Assembly: GCF_014207905.1 (NCBI RefSeq)
Contig: NZ_JACHLB010000002.1
Coordinates: 682,001-746,000, forward strand
Origin: Flavobacterium notoginsengisoli
GTDB taxonomy: Bacteria; Bacteroidota; Bacteroidia; Flavobacteriales; Flavobacteriaceae
Direction of reading: 5' to 3'
Length of the DNA stretch: 64,000 bases
Shown: piece after piece, positions 45,381 to 52,935 of the stretch
Layout of the letters: each line of letters opens with the position of its first letter
Numbering within the stretch: the first letter of the stretch is position 1
Notes under the pieces: generated by a model
What the model was told of the DNA's origin: nothing
The model's database searches: none
Seen by the model: the letters and a program-made list of their open reading frames with translations, nothing else
Program-made: the position numbers and the translations under genes

Positions 45381-45815
45381 TTATTTTACCTCTTTTGTTA
45401 ACTCAAATAATATATAAATTCCGTTGCTAGAATGTCCTTTTTCTTTTTCAATAAATCCTTTTTTAATATAAAAATCAATCGCTTTTTTATTGTTTTCCAG
45501 ACATTTTAGAGTCAGCGGAAAATTAGTTTTCGAAATCGCCGCTTTCAATAATTCAGAACCAACATTTTTTCCTTGATAATTATAATCTACATACAAATGA
45601 TGAATAAAATTATTAGGCATCCAAATCGAAATAAAACCAACTGGAATATCATTCCAAAATGCCGTGAGAATATATTCACCCTGAGTTTGTTTGATAAAAT
45701 CTTCTAATTCAAATTGAGAAATATCTTGCCATGTAAAAGTTCTTTTTCTTTCTTCTAAGAAAATATTTTGTAGCGCTTTTAAATCCTGATTTCTAAATTC
45801 GACTATGCTTAACAT
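45381..45815 (-). CDS. GNAT-family N-acetyltransferase
   Basis: 144 residues. The coenzyme A loop appears as YNYQGKNVGSELLKAAISKT, preceded by MPNNFIHHLYVDY and followed by CLENNKKAIDFYIKKGFIEK, the canonical C-terminal motif. It acetylates an unknown amine. Operon neighbours do not reveal the acceptor. Confidence 0.87.
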   Translation of the reverse strand: MLSIVEFRNQDLKALQNIFLEERKRTFTWQDISQFELEDFIKQTQGEYILTAFWNDIPVGFISIWMPNNFIHHLYVDYNYQGKNVGSELLKAAISKTNFPLTLKCLENNKKAIDFYIKKGFIEKEKGHSSNGIYILFELTKEVK

Positions 45816-45827
45816 GCATTTTTAGAT

Positions 45828-46271
45828 TTAAATCCTTTTTAACAAAATTGTGCTATCCTCGTTCGCTTCATTAAATTCGGTAGCTCTGGTGCCGTTTAAG
45901 CCAAGATTGATTCTGATTTCATTATTACTTTTAAAATCTAGTATAGCTAGTATTCTACCTTTTTCAACTTCTTTACCTTTTTCTATGGCAATTGCAATAG
46001 CATCTAACGTTACTGGAACTTTAGATTCGTCAATTTCATATTTCAATAACGCTTTTTTTCCGTCATTTTTTCCACCTCTGATTATAAAATTTTTCCCATC
46101 GATAAATTCGCCATTAATCGTCATCGAAATAAAATTATCTGAAGTAAAAATCATTTTATTTTTTGTTCCATGCATATCAGTTCCTTCCCATTCGCCAACT
46201 AGAATTTCTTTTTTAGTTTGTGCGTACGACAGACTTGTAAAAAGGAGAAAAAGTAACAGATTTTTTTTCAT
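45828..46271 (-). CDS. Exported protein of unknown function
   Basis: 147 residues. A signal peptide (MKKNLLLFLLFTSLSYAQ) leads a small all-beta domain: VGEWEGTDMHGTKNKMIFTS is reminiscent of lipocalin-like or TIGR03067-type beta-barrels. The C-terminal part has RINLGLNGTRATEFNEANED. It is gene 3 of the eight-gene operon. Confidence 0.6.
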   Translation of the reverse strand: MKKNLLLFLLFTSLSYAQTKKEILVGEWEGTDMHGTKNKMIFTSDNFISMTINGEFIDGKNFIIRGGKNDGKKALLKYEIDESKVPVTLDAIAIAIEKGKEVEKGRILAILDFKSNNEIRINLGLNGTRATEFNEANEDSTILLKRI

Positions 46272-46293
46272 TGTTTAACCGAGTTTATATTGA

Positions 46294-46632
46294 TTATTGT
46301 TCTTGAAGCACTGAATTTCCTTTTGATAAATCTCCAGAAGTCCATTGCCAGGTTTCTTGAAGCCTTATTTTTCCATCTGATAAAATCTCAGGTTTCGAAC
46401 TGCAAAAGCCTGTCATTAATTCACCTTTTTCGTTTATTTGATGATATCTCATTTCGATATTTCCCATTTTATCAACTAAGCCAATTAAATGTCCTTTAAT
46501 GATTTTTCCGCCAGAATATTCAGAGGTTAAAATATTTCCTTCTTGTTTGTAATGAAAGACCGTTTCGTTGGAAGTTTCTCCGTTTTCGGTATTACTTACA
46601 GGTTTGAAAATTTTGTTATTATAATCAATCAT
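46294..46632 (-). CDS. Small beta-rich protein, unknown
   Basis: 112 residues of repeated short beta strands: FHYKQEGNILTSEYSGGKII, KGHLIGLVDKMGNIEMRYHQ and RLQETWQWTSGDLSKGNSVL. Similar proteins are sometimes labelled n-acetylglutamate synthase in databases, a name that its size and lack of domains do not support. I leave function open. It is gene 2 of the operon, 7 bases after the SUFU gene. Confidence 0.6.
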   Translation of the reverse strand: MIDYNNKIFKPVSNTENGETSNETVFHYKQEGNILTSEYSGGKIIKGHLIGLVDKMGNIEMRYHQINEKGELMTGFCSSKPEILSDGKIRLQETWQWTSGDLSKGNSVLQEQ

Positions 46633-46639
46633 TTGATAT

Positions 46640-47287
46640 TTAGCTTTTTCGATTTAAATCGGTAATTAATAAAGGATTATGCTCTTTTAATTTGTTAACT
46701 AAAGCCTCAACTGTCTCTGGATTTTCTTTAATGTTTTCGTATTCTTCAGATGTTATACCTACAATTTGCAAAAAGGAAACTTCTCCATGAGGTGTTTGTT
46801 TTTTCTTAACTTCAGGATCATTTACAAAAACTAAAGCCGTAATCTCAGTTTCGGTATCCAGTCTAATTGGTCCGTTTGCAGGCATATAATGAAATTCTTC
46901 AAACCAATTACCGCTGCTAAAAACATATTTGGCAATGTTTTGTAAAAGAGCCACAGCCCAACTTGGGTTTCCGTTATCTGCTTCAAAAGGTTTTAATCTG
47001 AAAGTAAGTTCGAATCCCCATTTGCTGAATTCGCCTTCTACTTTTTCTTCATTATAATACAATTCAGAAAAACCGTAAGTGACAAAATGATAATGGTCTT
47101 CCTGATTTTTACTTTCGTAATAGCTTACTCCGTCAAGCGGATGTTCTCCGCCAAGCATATAACTAATTGCTGGTGCAAAATGTTTAGGTTCTTGACCAGG
47201 ATACAATTGATCAAATTCTTTATCAATTTCTAACCAGCCAACAGCGTCGTCTTCTGAAAAAGCTTTTTTATATTCATCTAAATTCAT
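46640..47287 (-). CDS. Suppressor-of-Fused (SUFU) domain protein
   Basis: 215 residues. The SUFU core (PF05076) is seen in FAPAISYMLGGEHPLDGVSY, YHFVTYGFSELYYN, EVEGEFSKWGFELTFRLK-type strands and WAVALLQNIAKYVFSSGNWF. Bacterial members of the SUFU superfamily have been described as immunity proteins of contact-dependent toxins. No toxin gene is nearby, so the immunity role is inference. It is the first gene of an eight-gene run and has a terminator just upstream. Confidence 0.86.
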   Translation of the reverse strand: MNLDEYKKAFSEDDAVGWLEIDKEFDQLYPGQEPKHFAPAISYMLGGEHPLDGVSYYESKNQEDHYHFVTYGFSELYYNEEKVEGEFSKWGFELTFRLKPFEADNGNPSWAVALLQNIAKYVFSSGNWFEEFHYMPANGPIRLDTETEITALVFVNDPEVKKKQTPHGEVSFLQIVGITSEEYENIKENPETVEALVNKLKEHNPLLITDLNRKS

Positions 47288-47356
47288 TTCGATAGATTTG
47301 TAGTTTAAAACTTATACAAGATATTGTTTTTATTGGATAAAATTGAATTCGAAGCA

Positions 47357-47391
47357 TAAAAAAATCCGATTTGTTGGAGCAAATCGGATTG
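47357..47391 (-). terminator. Terminator of the TPM gene (AATCCGATTTG type)
   Basis: AATCCGATTTG (47363-47373) pairs perfectly with CAAATCGGATT (47380-47390) around a TTGGAG loop. Six or more A on the low side form a T run for the minus strand. It separates the TPM transcript from the SUFU operon. Confidence 0.85.
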
Positions 47392-47397
47392 TGTTTG

Positions 47398-47889
47398 TTA
47401 TTCTATTTTTTTTACTAATTGAAGCGTGCCTGCTTGAAGACCTTTAAAATAATCTCCTTTTTTCAATTCAGGAATTACATAAGTCGAAATAATCTCCTTT
47501 AATTCTGGATCAGTAATTTTAGCGCCTATCTTAGCAACTCCTTGAAACTGAATCTGTCTCAGCTGTTTGCTAATTACAATTAGCACAGCGGTATCAATTT
47601 TTAGTTTAGAAAATAAATAATTGTCTAGATGTCTAGAATATTCGTTTAAATCACTGTACGGACTTACAGATGCCGCACTAACAATAAGGATTTTAGATTT
47701 GGTTTTGGCTTCACTTGCTTTTAAAAAATCATTGAGATCTTTGACTTGTTTTGGTGTAAGAATGTGTTCAAAATCATTTACATAATCATAAGATTTTGCA
47801 AAGATGTTTTGGGTTTCGGTCTTTGTTTGTGCAAAAAAAAGTTGCGGTAAAAAAAGAACTAAAGATAAAAAGCAAATTATTTTTTTCAT
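47398..47889 (-). CDS. TPM-domain exported protein
   Basis: 163 residues with a Sec signal (FLSLVLFLPQLFFAQ). The TPM fold is recognised from VNDFEHILTPKQVKDLNDFL, KSKILIVSAASVSPYSDLNE and DTAVLIVISKQLRQIQFQGV, with YVIPELKKGDYFKGLQAGT at the end. TPM (YgcG) domains are phosphatase-like or structural and periplasmic. It has a private terminator and no close upstream gene. Confidence 0.82.
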   Translation of the reverse strand: MKKIICFLSLVLFLPQLFFAQTKTETQNIFAKSYDYVNDFEHILTPKQVKDLNDFLKASEAKTKSKILIVSAASVSPYSDLNEYSRHLDNYLFSKLKIDTAVLIVISKQLRQIQFQGVAKIGAKITDPELKEIISTYVIPELKKGDYFKGLQAGTLQLVKKIE

Positions 47890-47990
47890 GGCAGATATGT
47901 TTTGGGCGGTGCAAAACTACTGCTTTATTATTAAAAATTTATCTCGAAAATGTTATTAAAAATCAATTTTATTTCTCATAGAATCCAGTA

Positions 47991-48024
47991 AAAAATCCGA
48001 TTTACCTTGGCAAATCGGATTCTT
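47991..48024 (-). terminator. Terminator of the DUF2314-ankyrin gene
   Basis: AATCCGATTT (47994-48003) pairs with AAATCGGATT (48012-48021). An A run on the low side gives a minus-strand U tail. It begins 10 bases past the stop of the 48032 gene and nearly duplicates the terminator at 47357. Confidence 0.85.
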
Positions 48025-48031
48025 TGATTTT

Positions 48032-48781
48032 TTATTGTAGTAAGGGAAGTAAATGATCCCATTTTAATTCTTTTGCATAATCTAAGGCGGTTTTGCCAAA
48101 TTGATTCTTTGCTTTCAAATCGGCACCAGATTCTACTATAATTTCAACAGAACTCCTATTTCCAGCAATTGCTTCGCGGTGTAGAAATGTATAGCCTAAA
48201 TCATCTTTCCCTGAAATTTCTTCAGGATTGTTTTTTAGAAATTCAATAAGACTTTCTTTCATGTTTTTGCTCATCGGATGTTCGATCAGGTTTTCTGGAT
48301 TTTCTTTTTGTTCATTAACCACTAGAATGTCATTGAAATCACCAAAATCTAATCCCCAAGCTTCATCATGAGATTCTCTTTCTTCATCGCTCATTTCAGA
48401 ACGCATCGCCTGAATTGTAAAAGCTCCGTAAGTTTTACCATTGATAGCAAATAACCAATCACTGATTTGATTGACTGGAATTGCTATTTCATCTCCATTA
48501 TTTACGTTTGTTAATTCGTCTGGATCGTTTACTAAGATTCCGTAAATGTTTTCACCATCAAAGTTTACATCATTAATCCACATATGTTCAACAACAGTTT
48601 CTCCGTCTATTTCCTGAGTAAAAGCTAGTTTTACGCAAGCAACATCCAATCCCGGAATTATGCGTCTGTATTCCCAAGATAATTCTCTCCAGAAGTATTT
48701 AAAGGTTTCTTGAGCTTTTCTGTAAGCTTCGATCATTTTTGGATTTTCTCCGTCGGCGTAGAATATTTTTGTTTCTTCCAT
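48032..48781 (-). CDS. DUF2314 plus ankyrin-repeat protein
   Basis: 249 residues. The N-terminal ~150 residues form DUF2314: YFWRELSWEYRRIIPGLDVA, VEHMWINDVNFDGENIYGIL, then IPVNQISDWLFAINGKTYGA. The C-terminal ~70 residues carry ankyrin repeats (DDLGYTFLHREAIAGNRSSV, EIIVESGADLKAKNQFGKTA). Ankyrin and DUF2314 domains occur in immunity-type proteins. The function here is unknown. Confidence 0.84.
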   Translation of the reverse strand: MEETKIFYADGENPKMIEAYRKAQETFKYFWRELSWEYRRIIPGLDVACVKLAFTQEIDGETVVEHMWINDVNFDGENIYGILVNDPDELTNVNNGDEIAIPVNQISDWLFAINGKTYGAFTIQAMRSEMSDEERESHDEAWGLDFGDFNDILVVNEQKENPENLIEHPMSKNMKESLIEFLKNNPEEISGKDDLGYTFLHREAIAGNRSSVEIIVESGADLKAKNQFGKTALDYAKELKWDHLLPLLQ

Positions 48782-48930
48782 TAGAATACATTTTATATGA
48801 ATTATAAAAGTAATCTTTTTATTACTTTAAATAAAGCCGTTATTTTATCTTTTTGATTTTTTTAAGTTTTGTTAACCTTAAAACGAAGATCTTTTGAAAC
48901 AAAAATGGAGAGATGTAAATGATAGAAATA

Positions 48931-48966
48931 AAAAAATCCGATCTACTTTCGTAAATCGGATTTTTA
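48931..48966 (-). terminator. Terminator of lpdA (AATCCGAT type)
   Basis: AATCCGATCTAC (48935-48946) is matched with GTAAATCGGATT (48951-48962) with one mismatch around TTTC. A and T runs flank it. It resembles the terminators at 47363 and 47994. A second small palindrome ATATAACCGT/ACGGTATAT lies at 48982-49003 next to the lpdA stop. Confidence 0.82.
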
Positions 48967-49006
48967 TAAATTGAAAAATTATATATAACCGTAAAACGGT
49001 ATATTT

Positions 49007-50395
49007 TTACAAGTGGATTACTTCGCCGTAAGCGTCAGCTACAGCTTCCATAACAGCCTCGCTCATTGTTGGGTGAGGGTGGATAGATTTAAGGATTTCG
49101 TGACCAGTAGTTTCTAGTTTACGAGCTACAACTGCTTCAGCAATCATATCTGTAACACCAGCACCAATCATGTGGCATCCTAACCATTCTCCGTATTTTG
49201 CATCGAAGATTACTTTTACGAATCCGTCAGCATTTCCAGCAGCTTTTGCTTTTCCAGAAGCTGAGAATGGGAATTTACCAATTTTTAATTCGTAACCTTT
49301 TTCTTTTGCTTGTTTTTCAGTTAAACCAACAGAAGCGATTTCTGGAGTAGCATAAGTACAACCAGGAACGTTTCCGTAATCGATTGGGTCAACGTGTAAA
49401 CCTTTGATTTTTTCAACACAGTTGATACCTTCAGCAGAAGCTACGTGTGCTAAAGCTTGACCTGGAGTAACGTCTCCAATTGCATAGTATCCTGGAATAT
49501 TAGTTGCGTTGTAAGCGTTTACTAAGATTTTATCTCTATCAACAGCGATACCAACTTCTTCTAATCCGATATTTTCAATGTTTGTTTTAATTCCAACTGC
49601 AGAAAGTACGATGTCAGCTTCTAAAACTTCTTCTCCTTTTGCTGTTTTAACGAAAGCTTTAACTCCAGCACCAGTTGTGTCAATACGCTCAACTGAAGAG
49701 TTAGTCATTACTTTAATTCCAGATTTTTTCAAAGAACGCTCAAATTGTTTTGAGATATCTTCATCTTCTACAGGAACTACGTTTGGCATAAATTCTACGA
49801 TAGTAACATCAGTTCCCATTGAGTTGTAGAAGTGAGCGAACTCAACTCCAATTGCTCCAGAACCAACAATAATCATAGATTTTGGTTGAGTTGGCAATGT
49901 CATTGCCTGACGGTATCCAATTACTTTTACACCGTCTTGTGGTAAGTTTGGTAACTCACGAGAGCGAGCACCAGTAGCGATGATAATGTGATCAGCGCTA
50001 TATTCTGTAACTTTATTATCTTTATCTGTAACGTCAAGTTTTTTTCCTGGTTTTAGTTTACCAAAACCTTCGATAACGTCAATTTTGTTTTTTTTCATTA
50101 AGAACTGAACTCCTTTGCTCATTCCTTCTGCAACACCACGGCTACGTTGAATAACAGCTGGGAAATCTTTATCGAATTCAGAAACTTTCAATCCGTAGTC
50201 AGAAGCGTGTTTTAAATAATCAAAAACCTGAGCAGATTTTAAAAGTGCTTTTGTTGGAATACATCCCCAGTTAAGGCAAACTCCACCAAGATTTTCTTTT
50301 TCTACTACAGCTACTTTAAAGCCTAATTGAGAAGCTCTAATCGCTGTTACATATCCTCCAGGACCACTTCCTAAAACAATAACGTCGTATTTCAT
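49007..50395 (-). CDS. lpdA: Dihydrolipoyl dehydrogenase
   Basis: 462 residues, the FAD/NAD E3 component of 2-oxoacid dehydrogenase complexes and glycine cleavage. FAD site GSGPGGYVTAIRASQLG, redox-active Cys40/Cys45 in GGVCLNWGCIPTKALL, NAD site GSGAIGVEFAHFYNSMG and the C-terminal catalytic His-Glu in HPHPTMSEAVMEAV are all intact. It reoxidises dihydrolipoate with NAD+. E1/E2 genes are not adjacent. Confidence 0.97.
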   Translation of the reverse strand: MKYDVIVLGSGPGGYVTAIRASQLGFKVAVVEKENLGGVCLNWGCIPTKALLKSAQVFDYLKHASDYGLKVSEFDKDFPAVIQRSRGVAEGMSKGVQFLMKKNKIDVIEGFGKLKPGKKLDVTDKDNKVTEYSADHIIIATGARSRELPNLPQDGVKVIGYRQAMTLPTQPKSMIIVGSGAIGVEFAHFYNSMGTDVTIVEFMPNVVPVEDEDISKQFERSLKKSGIKVMTNSSVERIDTTGAGVKAFVKTAKGEEVLEADIVLSAVGIKTNIENIGLEEVGIAVDRDKILVNAYNATNIPGYYAIGDVTPGQALAHVASAEGINCVEKIKGLHVDPIDYGNVPGCTYATPEIASVGLTEKQAKEKGYELKIGKFPFSASGKAKAAGNADGFVKVIFDAKYGEWLGCHMIGAGVTDMIAEAVVARKLETTGHEILKSIHPHPTMSEAVMEAVADAYGEVIHL

Positions 50396-50834
50396 TTTTT
50401 TTGTTTTTAGTATTAACTATCGAAAAATGAAGTCTACAATTCCGAAACTCATCTTCCGATTTATTCTTTTGTTATTTGTGATTGCGAATTTAAGGATTTA
50501 TTTTAAACGAACGTCTGAAAATTTGTTTTTAAAAACATAGATTTTGACCTTTTCACAGAAAATGAAGTAATTGTGAATTGTAAATTGTGAATTGTAAATT
50601 GTGAATTCTGAATTGATTTTTGTGATTTTGGAAATAAATCTAAAAAAGTTGTCAGTTTTGAATTGGCAAGCTGATAAACGTATGATATGATTAATAATTA
50701 CAAAACGTCTAGTCTAAAAAAAAAATAAGCCACAGATTATTAGGATTAAAATGATTTAAAAAAATCTGTGTTAATCTGTGTAATCTGTGGCTTTTATAAC
50801 TATGTTTTATGAATTAATAATTCACAATTAATAA
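50396..50834. repeat. Intergenic region with AATTGTGAATTGTA array and AGCCACAGATT inverted repeat
   Basis: This 439-base gap has no gene. At 50571-50617 it holds a ~14-base tandem unit (TTGTAAATTGTGAA, three copies). At 50731-50793 AGCCACAGATTATTAGGATT is complementary to AATCTGTGTAATCTGTGGCT, and a shorter AATTAATAATTCACAATTAA run lies at ~50811-50833. The lpdA promoter must lie in 50396-50570, but I see no consensus box. Confidence 0.75.
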
Positions 50835-51419
50835 TTAAATTTTCACGTGTCCCCAGTTTTCTCCACTGGCAATTCTTCTGATTTGCATTTCGCTTACGCC
50901 AAATTGTTTGGCAATCATTTTAAGACGTGTTTTTTGTTCAGGGCGCGCTAAGATTTTTTTAATTAACATCACTTTTGTGGTTGTTAATTTTCTTCCGTCG
51001 GCTTTTAGATTATGTTCGATTAGGTTTTTTTTCGCCTGAATAACGCGTGGACTTTTACGACTGTGTGCCATCATTTCCTGTTTGGTTGCCCAACGTAAAT
51101 TGCTGATGTCATCGTTGCTTCTGTTGTAATCCAGATGCAGTACATAAGTTTGATCTTCTGAATCTTTCGGAATAAAATATTGAGCAACTAATTTATACAA
51201 GAAGAGGTATTTGTTTACGATTTTGTCGTCTTTTTTAACCTTAAAACGGAAAGTTGGATATCCGTCACTTAAGCCACCTTTTAGTATTCGGCCGTTTTCA
51301 ATTTCGTCAGTAAAACTTATTAATCTTCCTCTGTTTGAAATGGCATATTTTAATTGTAATGAGGCGTTTATTTCTATTTCTTTAAATTGTTCGTTTGGAT
51401 AAAATCTGTTTTGTGGCAT
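50835..51419 (-). CDS. HNH/NUMOD4-like protein with C-terminal helix-turn-helix
   Basis: 194 residues. The N-terminus FKEIEINASLQLKYAISNRG then RLISF is NUMOD4-like. A degraded HNH region follows with H-L-D-Y-N-R-S-N-D-D, then LRWATKQEMMAHSR. Residues ~145-190 are a resolvase-type helix-turn-helix, LKMIAKQFGVSEMQIRRIAS, then GENWGHV. This layout is that of homing-endonuclease relatives. Some metal ligands look changed, so it may be a host-domesticated DNA-binding protein. No intron or phage context exists around it. Confidence 0.7.
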   Translation of the reverse strand: MPQNRFYPNEQFKEIEINASLQLKYAISNRGRLISFTDEIENGRILKGGLSDGYPTFRFKVKKDDKIVNKYLFLYKLVAQYFIPKDSEDQTYVLHLDYNRSNDDISNLRWATKQEMMAHSRKSPRVIQAKKNLIEHNLKADGRKLTTTKVMLIKKILARPEQKTRLKMIAKQFGVSEMQIRRIASGENWGHVKI

Positions 51420-51447
51420 ATTCTTTTACATTTGATTTCTATACTCT

Positions 51448-51455
51448 CAAAGATA
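51448..51455 (-). promoter_or_regulatory. -7 box of the HNH-like gene
   Basis: Read on the minus strand TATCTTTG matches TAnnTTTG, 29 bases before the ATG. No clear TTTG at -33. Between 51456 and 51746 I see only AT-rich DNA with a weak inverted repeat (ATGATTTCTATAACG / CGTTTTGAAATCAT) near 51508-51547. Confidence 0.45.
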
Positions 51456-51746
51456 AATAATAAACCAAAAATTTCGGCTATCTACTTGATACTGAAATGT
51501 CAATTTTATGATTTCTATAACGCTATTTTAACGTTTTGAAATCATTTTGACAGTTTTTAGTCGGATTTTAAATCACAAATTGTGAAATATGCAGTTTTTT
51601 AATTTTGGAACAAACGTCAATTTTAGATTAAATTAGCATTATTTTATTGGTCAAAACCGAGTTTTCAATTTAATGATTTCCTTTTTGTTCATGGAAAAAT
51701 GCATATATATGATTAGAGTGGAATTAGAATCTATTAAAAAATTATA

Positions 51747-51785
51747 GAAAAAAAAGGGTTTGACTTTAATTAAAGTCAAACCCTT
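51747..51785 (-). terminator. Terminator of ubiquitin-like gene 1
   Basis: A perfect 32-base palindrome (51754-51785), half AAGGGTTTGACTTTAA, preceded on the low side by eight A that read as U on the minus strand. It lies 34 bases after the stop of the 51819 gene. A diverged copy serves gene 2 at 52362-52398. Confidence 0.93.
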
Positions 51786-51818
51786 CTGGTTTTAATCCTA
51801 TTTGCTTTGAGAAACAAA

Positions 51819-52112
51819 TTAATTACAAGGAGGAGTTCTAAGAACCATATGCACTGTAGTTTCTTTAGGAATGTTATAATCAGATAGTGTTCTACCGTCT
51901 TCAAGCTGTTTTCCTGCATATATTATTCTTTGGCATTCAACTGGAATTCCTTCCTTGTCAAATATTTTAGCCTTAAGATTATCAATAGTATCTGAACTTT
52001 CAATTTCAATTGTTATGATCTTCCCAGTCAAAGTCTTTACAAAAATTTGCATTGAGAATGCATTAAGCGAAAACGCTAAAAATAAAACGATAAAAAGTAA
52101 TTTTTTCTTCAT
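51819..52112 (-). CDS. Exported ubiquitin-like protein 1
   Basis: 97 residues. Residues 1-20 are a Sec signal peptide ending A-F-S; cleavage there leaves a 77-residue product starting exactly at the ubiquitin Met1 ([20 protein letters not shown]). By hand alignment 56 of the first 72 positions equal human ubiquitin, including all seven lysines (6, 11, 27, 29, 33, 48, 63), Leu8, Ile44, His68, Val70 and Arg72. The end is LRTPPCN instead of LRLRGG, so it cannot be conjugated by the usual E1 route. It carries two cysteines absent from human ubiquitin (alignment positions 40 and 76). A secreted ubiquitin is known from Bacteroides fragilis; acquisition from a eukaryote is inferred. Promoter and terminator are clear, so it is its own transcript. 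Confidence 0.95.
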   Translation of the reverse strand: MKKKLLFIVLFLAFSLNAFSMQIFVKTLTGKIITIEIESSDTIDNLKAKIFDKEGIPVECQRIIYAGKQLEDGRTLSDYNIPKETTVHMVLRTPPCN

Positions 52113-52142
52113 GGTATTTTTTAAAAATGATTATTTATTCAT

Positions 52143-52174
52143 CAAACTTACATGTTTATTTGTAGGAATACAAG
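52143..52174 (-). promoter_or_regulatory. Promoter of ubiquitin-like gene 1
   Basis: On the minus strand CTTG at 52174-52171, a 20-base spacer and TAAGTTTG at 52150-52143 fit the Bacteroidota promoter, 30 bases before the ATG. The corresponding positions upstream of gene 2 read CGTT and TATCTTTA, so both boxes are weaker there. Confidence 0.7.
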
Positions 52175-52249
52175 TAATGTTTTTGAGAAATATTAAAATG
52201 AATTTTCCCAAAATATAGTAGATTTTTGTGTTTTTGGTGTTTTAATTCT

Positions 52250-52330
52250 TGTAAGATTTTGAATTTAAAGTATATAGGAAATTTCGTAAAATTAATTAGC
52301 TGCTGAAAATTGCATCAGATTCGAATGAAT
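52250..52330. repeat. Copy of the 3' tail of the ABC exporter gene (duplication scar)
   Basis: AATTAGCTGCTGAAAATTGC around 52294-52313 matches CTAATTAGCGACCGAAAATT then GC at 52936-52957, which encodes the last residues of the ABC exporter. Both are followed downstream by similar TTTCGTAA and TGTAAGATTTTGA / TGTGAGATTTTGA words. The offset is 644 bases, the same as between the two ubiquitin-like genes. The copy is now non-coding. The rest of the 52113-52464 gap holds promoter 1 and terminator 2. Confidence 0.85.
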
Positions 52331-52361
52331 AAAAATTTAAAATCAATTCTACGGTTTTATG

Positions 52362-52398
52362 AAAAAAGGGTTTAACCTTTTAATTAAAGTCAAACCCT
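52362..52398 (-). terminator. Terminator of ubiquitin-like gene 2
   Basis: AGGGTTTAACCTTTTAATTA and AAGTCAAACCCT form an imperfect version of the gene 1 palindrome (stem AGGGTTT/AAACCCT). An A run on the low side gives the minus-strand U tail. It lies 66 bases past the stop. Confidence 0.8.
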
Positions 52399-52464
52399 AC
52401 TATTTTATTATTGTACACTTTTTAGAAGTGTGTTTTTGTTTTTCTCTATAAGAAAAATTATTTT

Positions 52465-52755
52465 TTACATTGACTTTCTAATAACTAGATGTATTGTACT
52501 TTCTTTTTGAATGTTATAATCTGATAATGTTCTGCTGTCTTCTAGTTGTTTTCCTGCAAATATAAGCCTTTGCGAATCAGGAAGAATTCCTGTTTTGTCC
52601 ATTATTTTAAACTTGATATAATCAATGGTATCAGAGCTCTCCACCTCAAGAGTTATAGTTTCTAAAGAACCAACAACTTTTACAAAAATTTGCATTGAGA
52701 ATGCATTCGCTGAAAAGGCTAAAAAGAAAACGAGAAACAGTAAATTTTTTTTCAT
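52465..52755 (-). CDS. Exported ubiquitin-like protein 2
   Basis: 96 residues. The same 20-residue signal peptide type ends NAFS, then the mature 76 residues start [11 protein letters not shown] one-residue insertion lies in the first beta turn (VVGSLE for TLTGK), removing the usual Leu8-Thr9-Gly10-Lys11. By hand alignment about 55 of 72 positions equal human ubiquitin, with [12 protein letters not shown] and [13 protein letters not shown] nearly unchanged. Six of seven lysines remain, and Ile44, His68 and Val70 are kept. It ends VIRKSM with no Gly-Gly. It lies 180 bases after the ABC exporter, with no terminator between, so read-through is possible. Confidence 0.94.
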   Translation of the reverse strand: MKKNLLFLVFFLAFSANAFSMQIFVKVVGSLETITLEVESSDTIDYIKFKIMDKTGILPDSQRLIFAGKQLEDSRTLSDYNIQKESTIHLVIRKSM

Positions 52756-52935
52756 AAGTATTTTTTAAAAATGATTAATTAATTTTTTAAAGATACTTAT
52801 TTATTTGTAAGAATAAACGTTTAATTTTAAATTATATTAAAGTAATTTTCTTAATATACATGAAGAGATAGTCCTTTTAGCGTATTAATTTTTTGTGAGA
52901 TTTTGACAATGAATAATGTAAGTGATTTCGTAATG

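Noticed and set aside
46294..46632. N-acetylglutamate synthase label for the 112-residue protein
   Set aside because: No acetyltransferase motif and far too short; the label seems a database carry-over.
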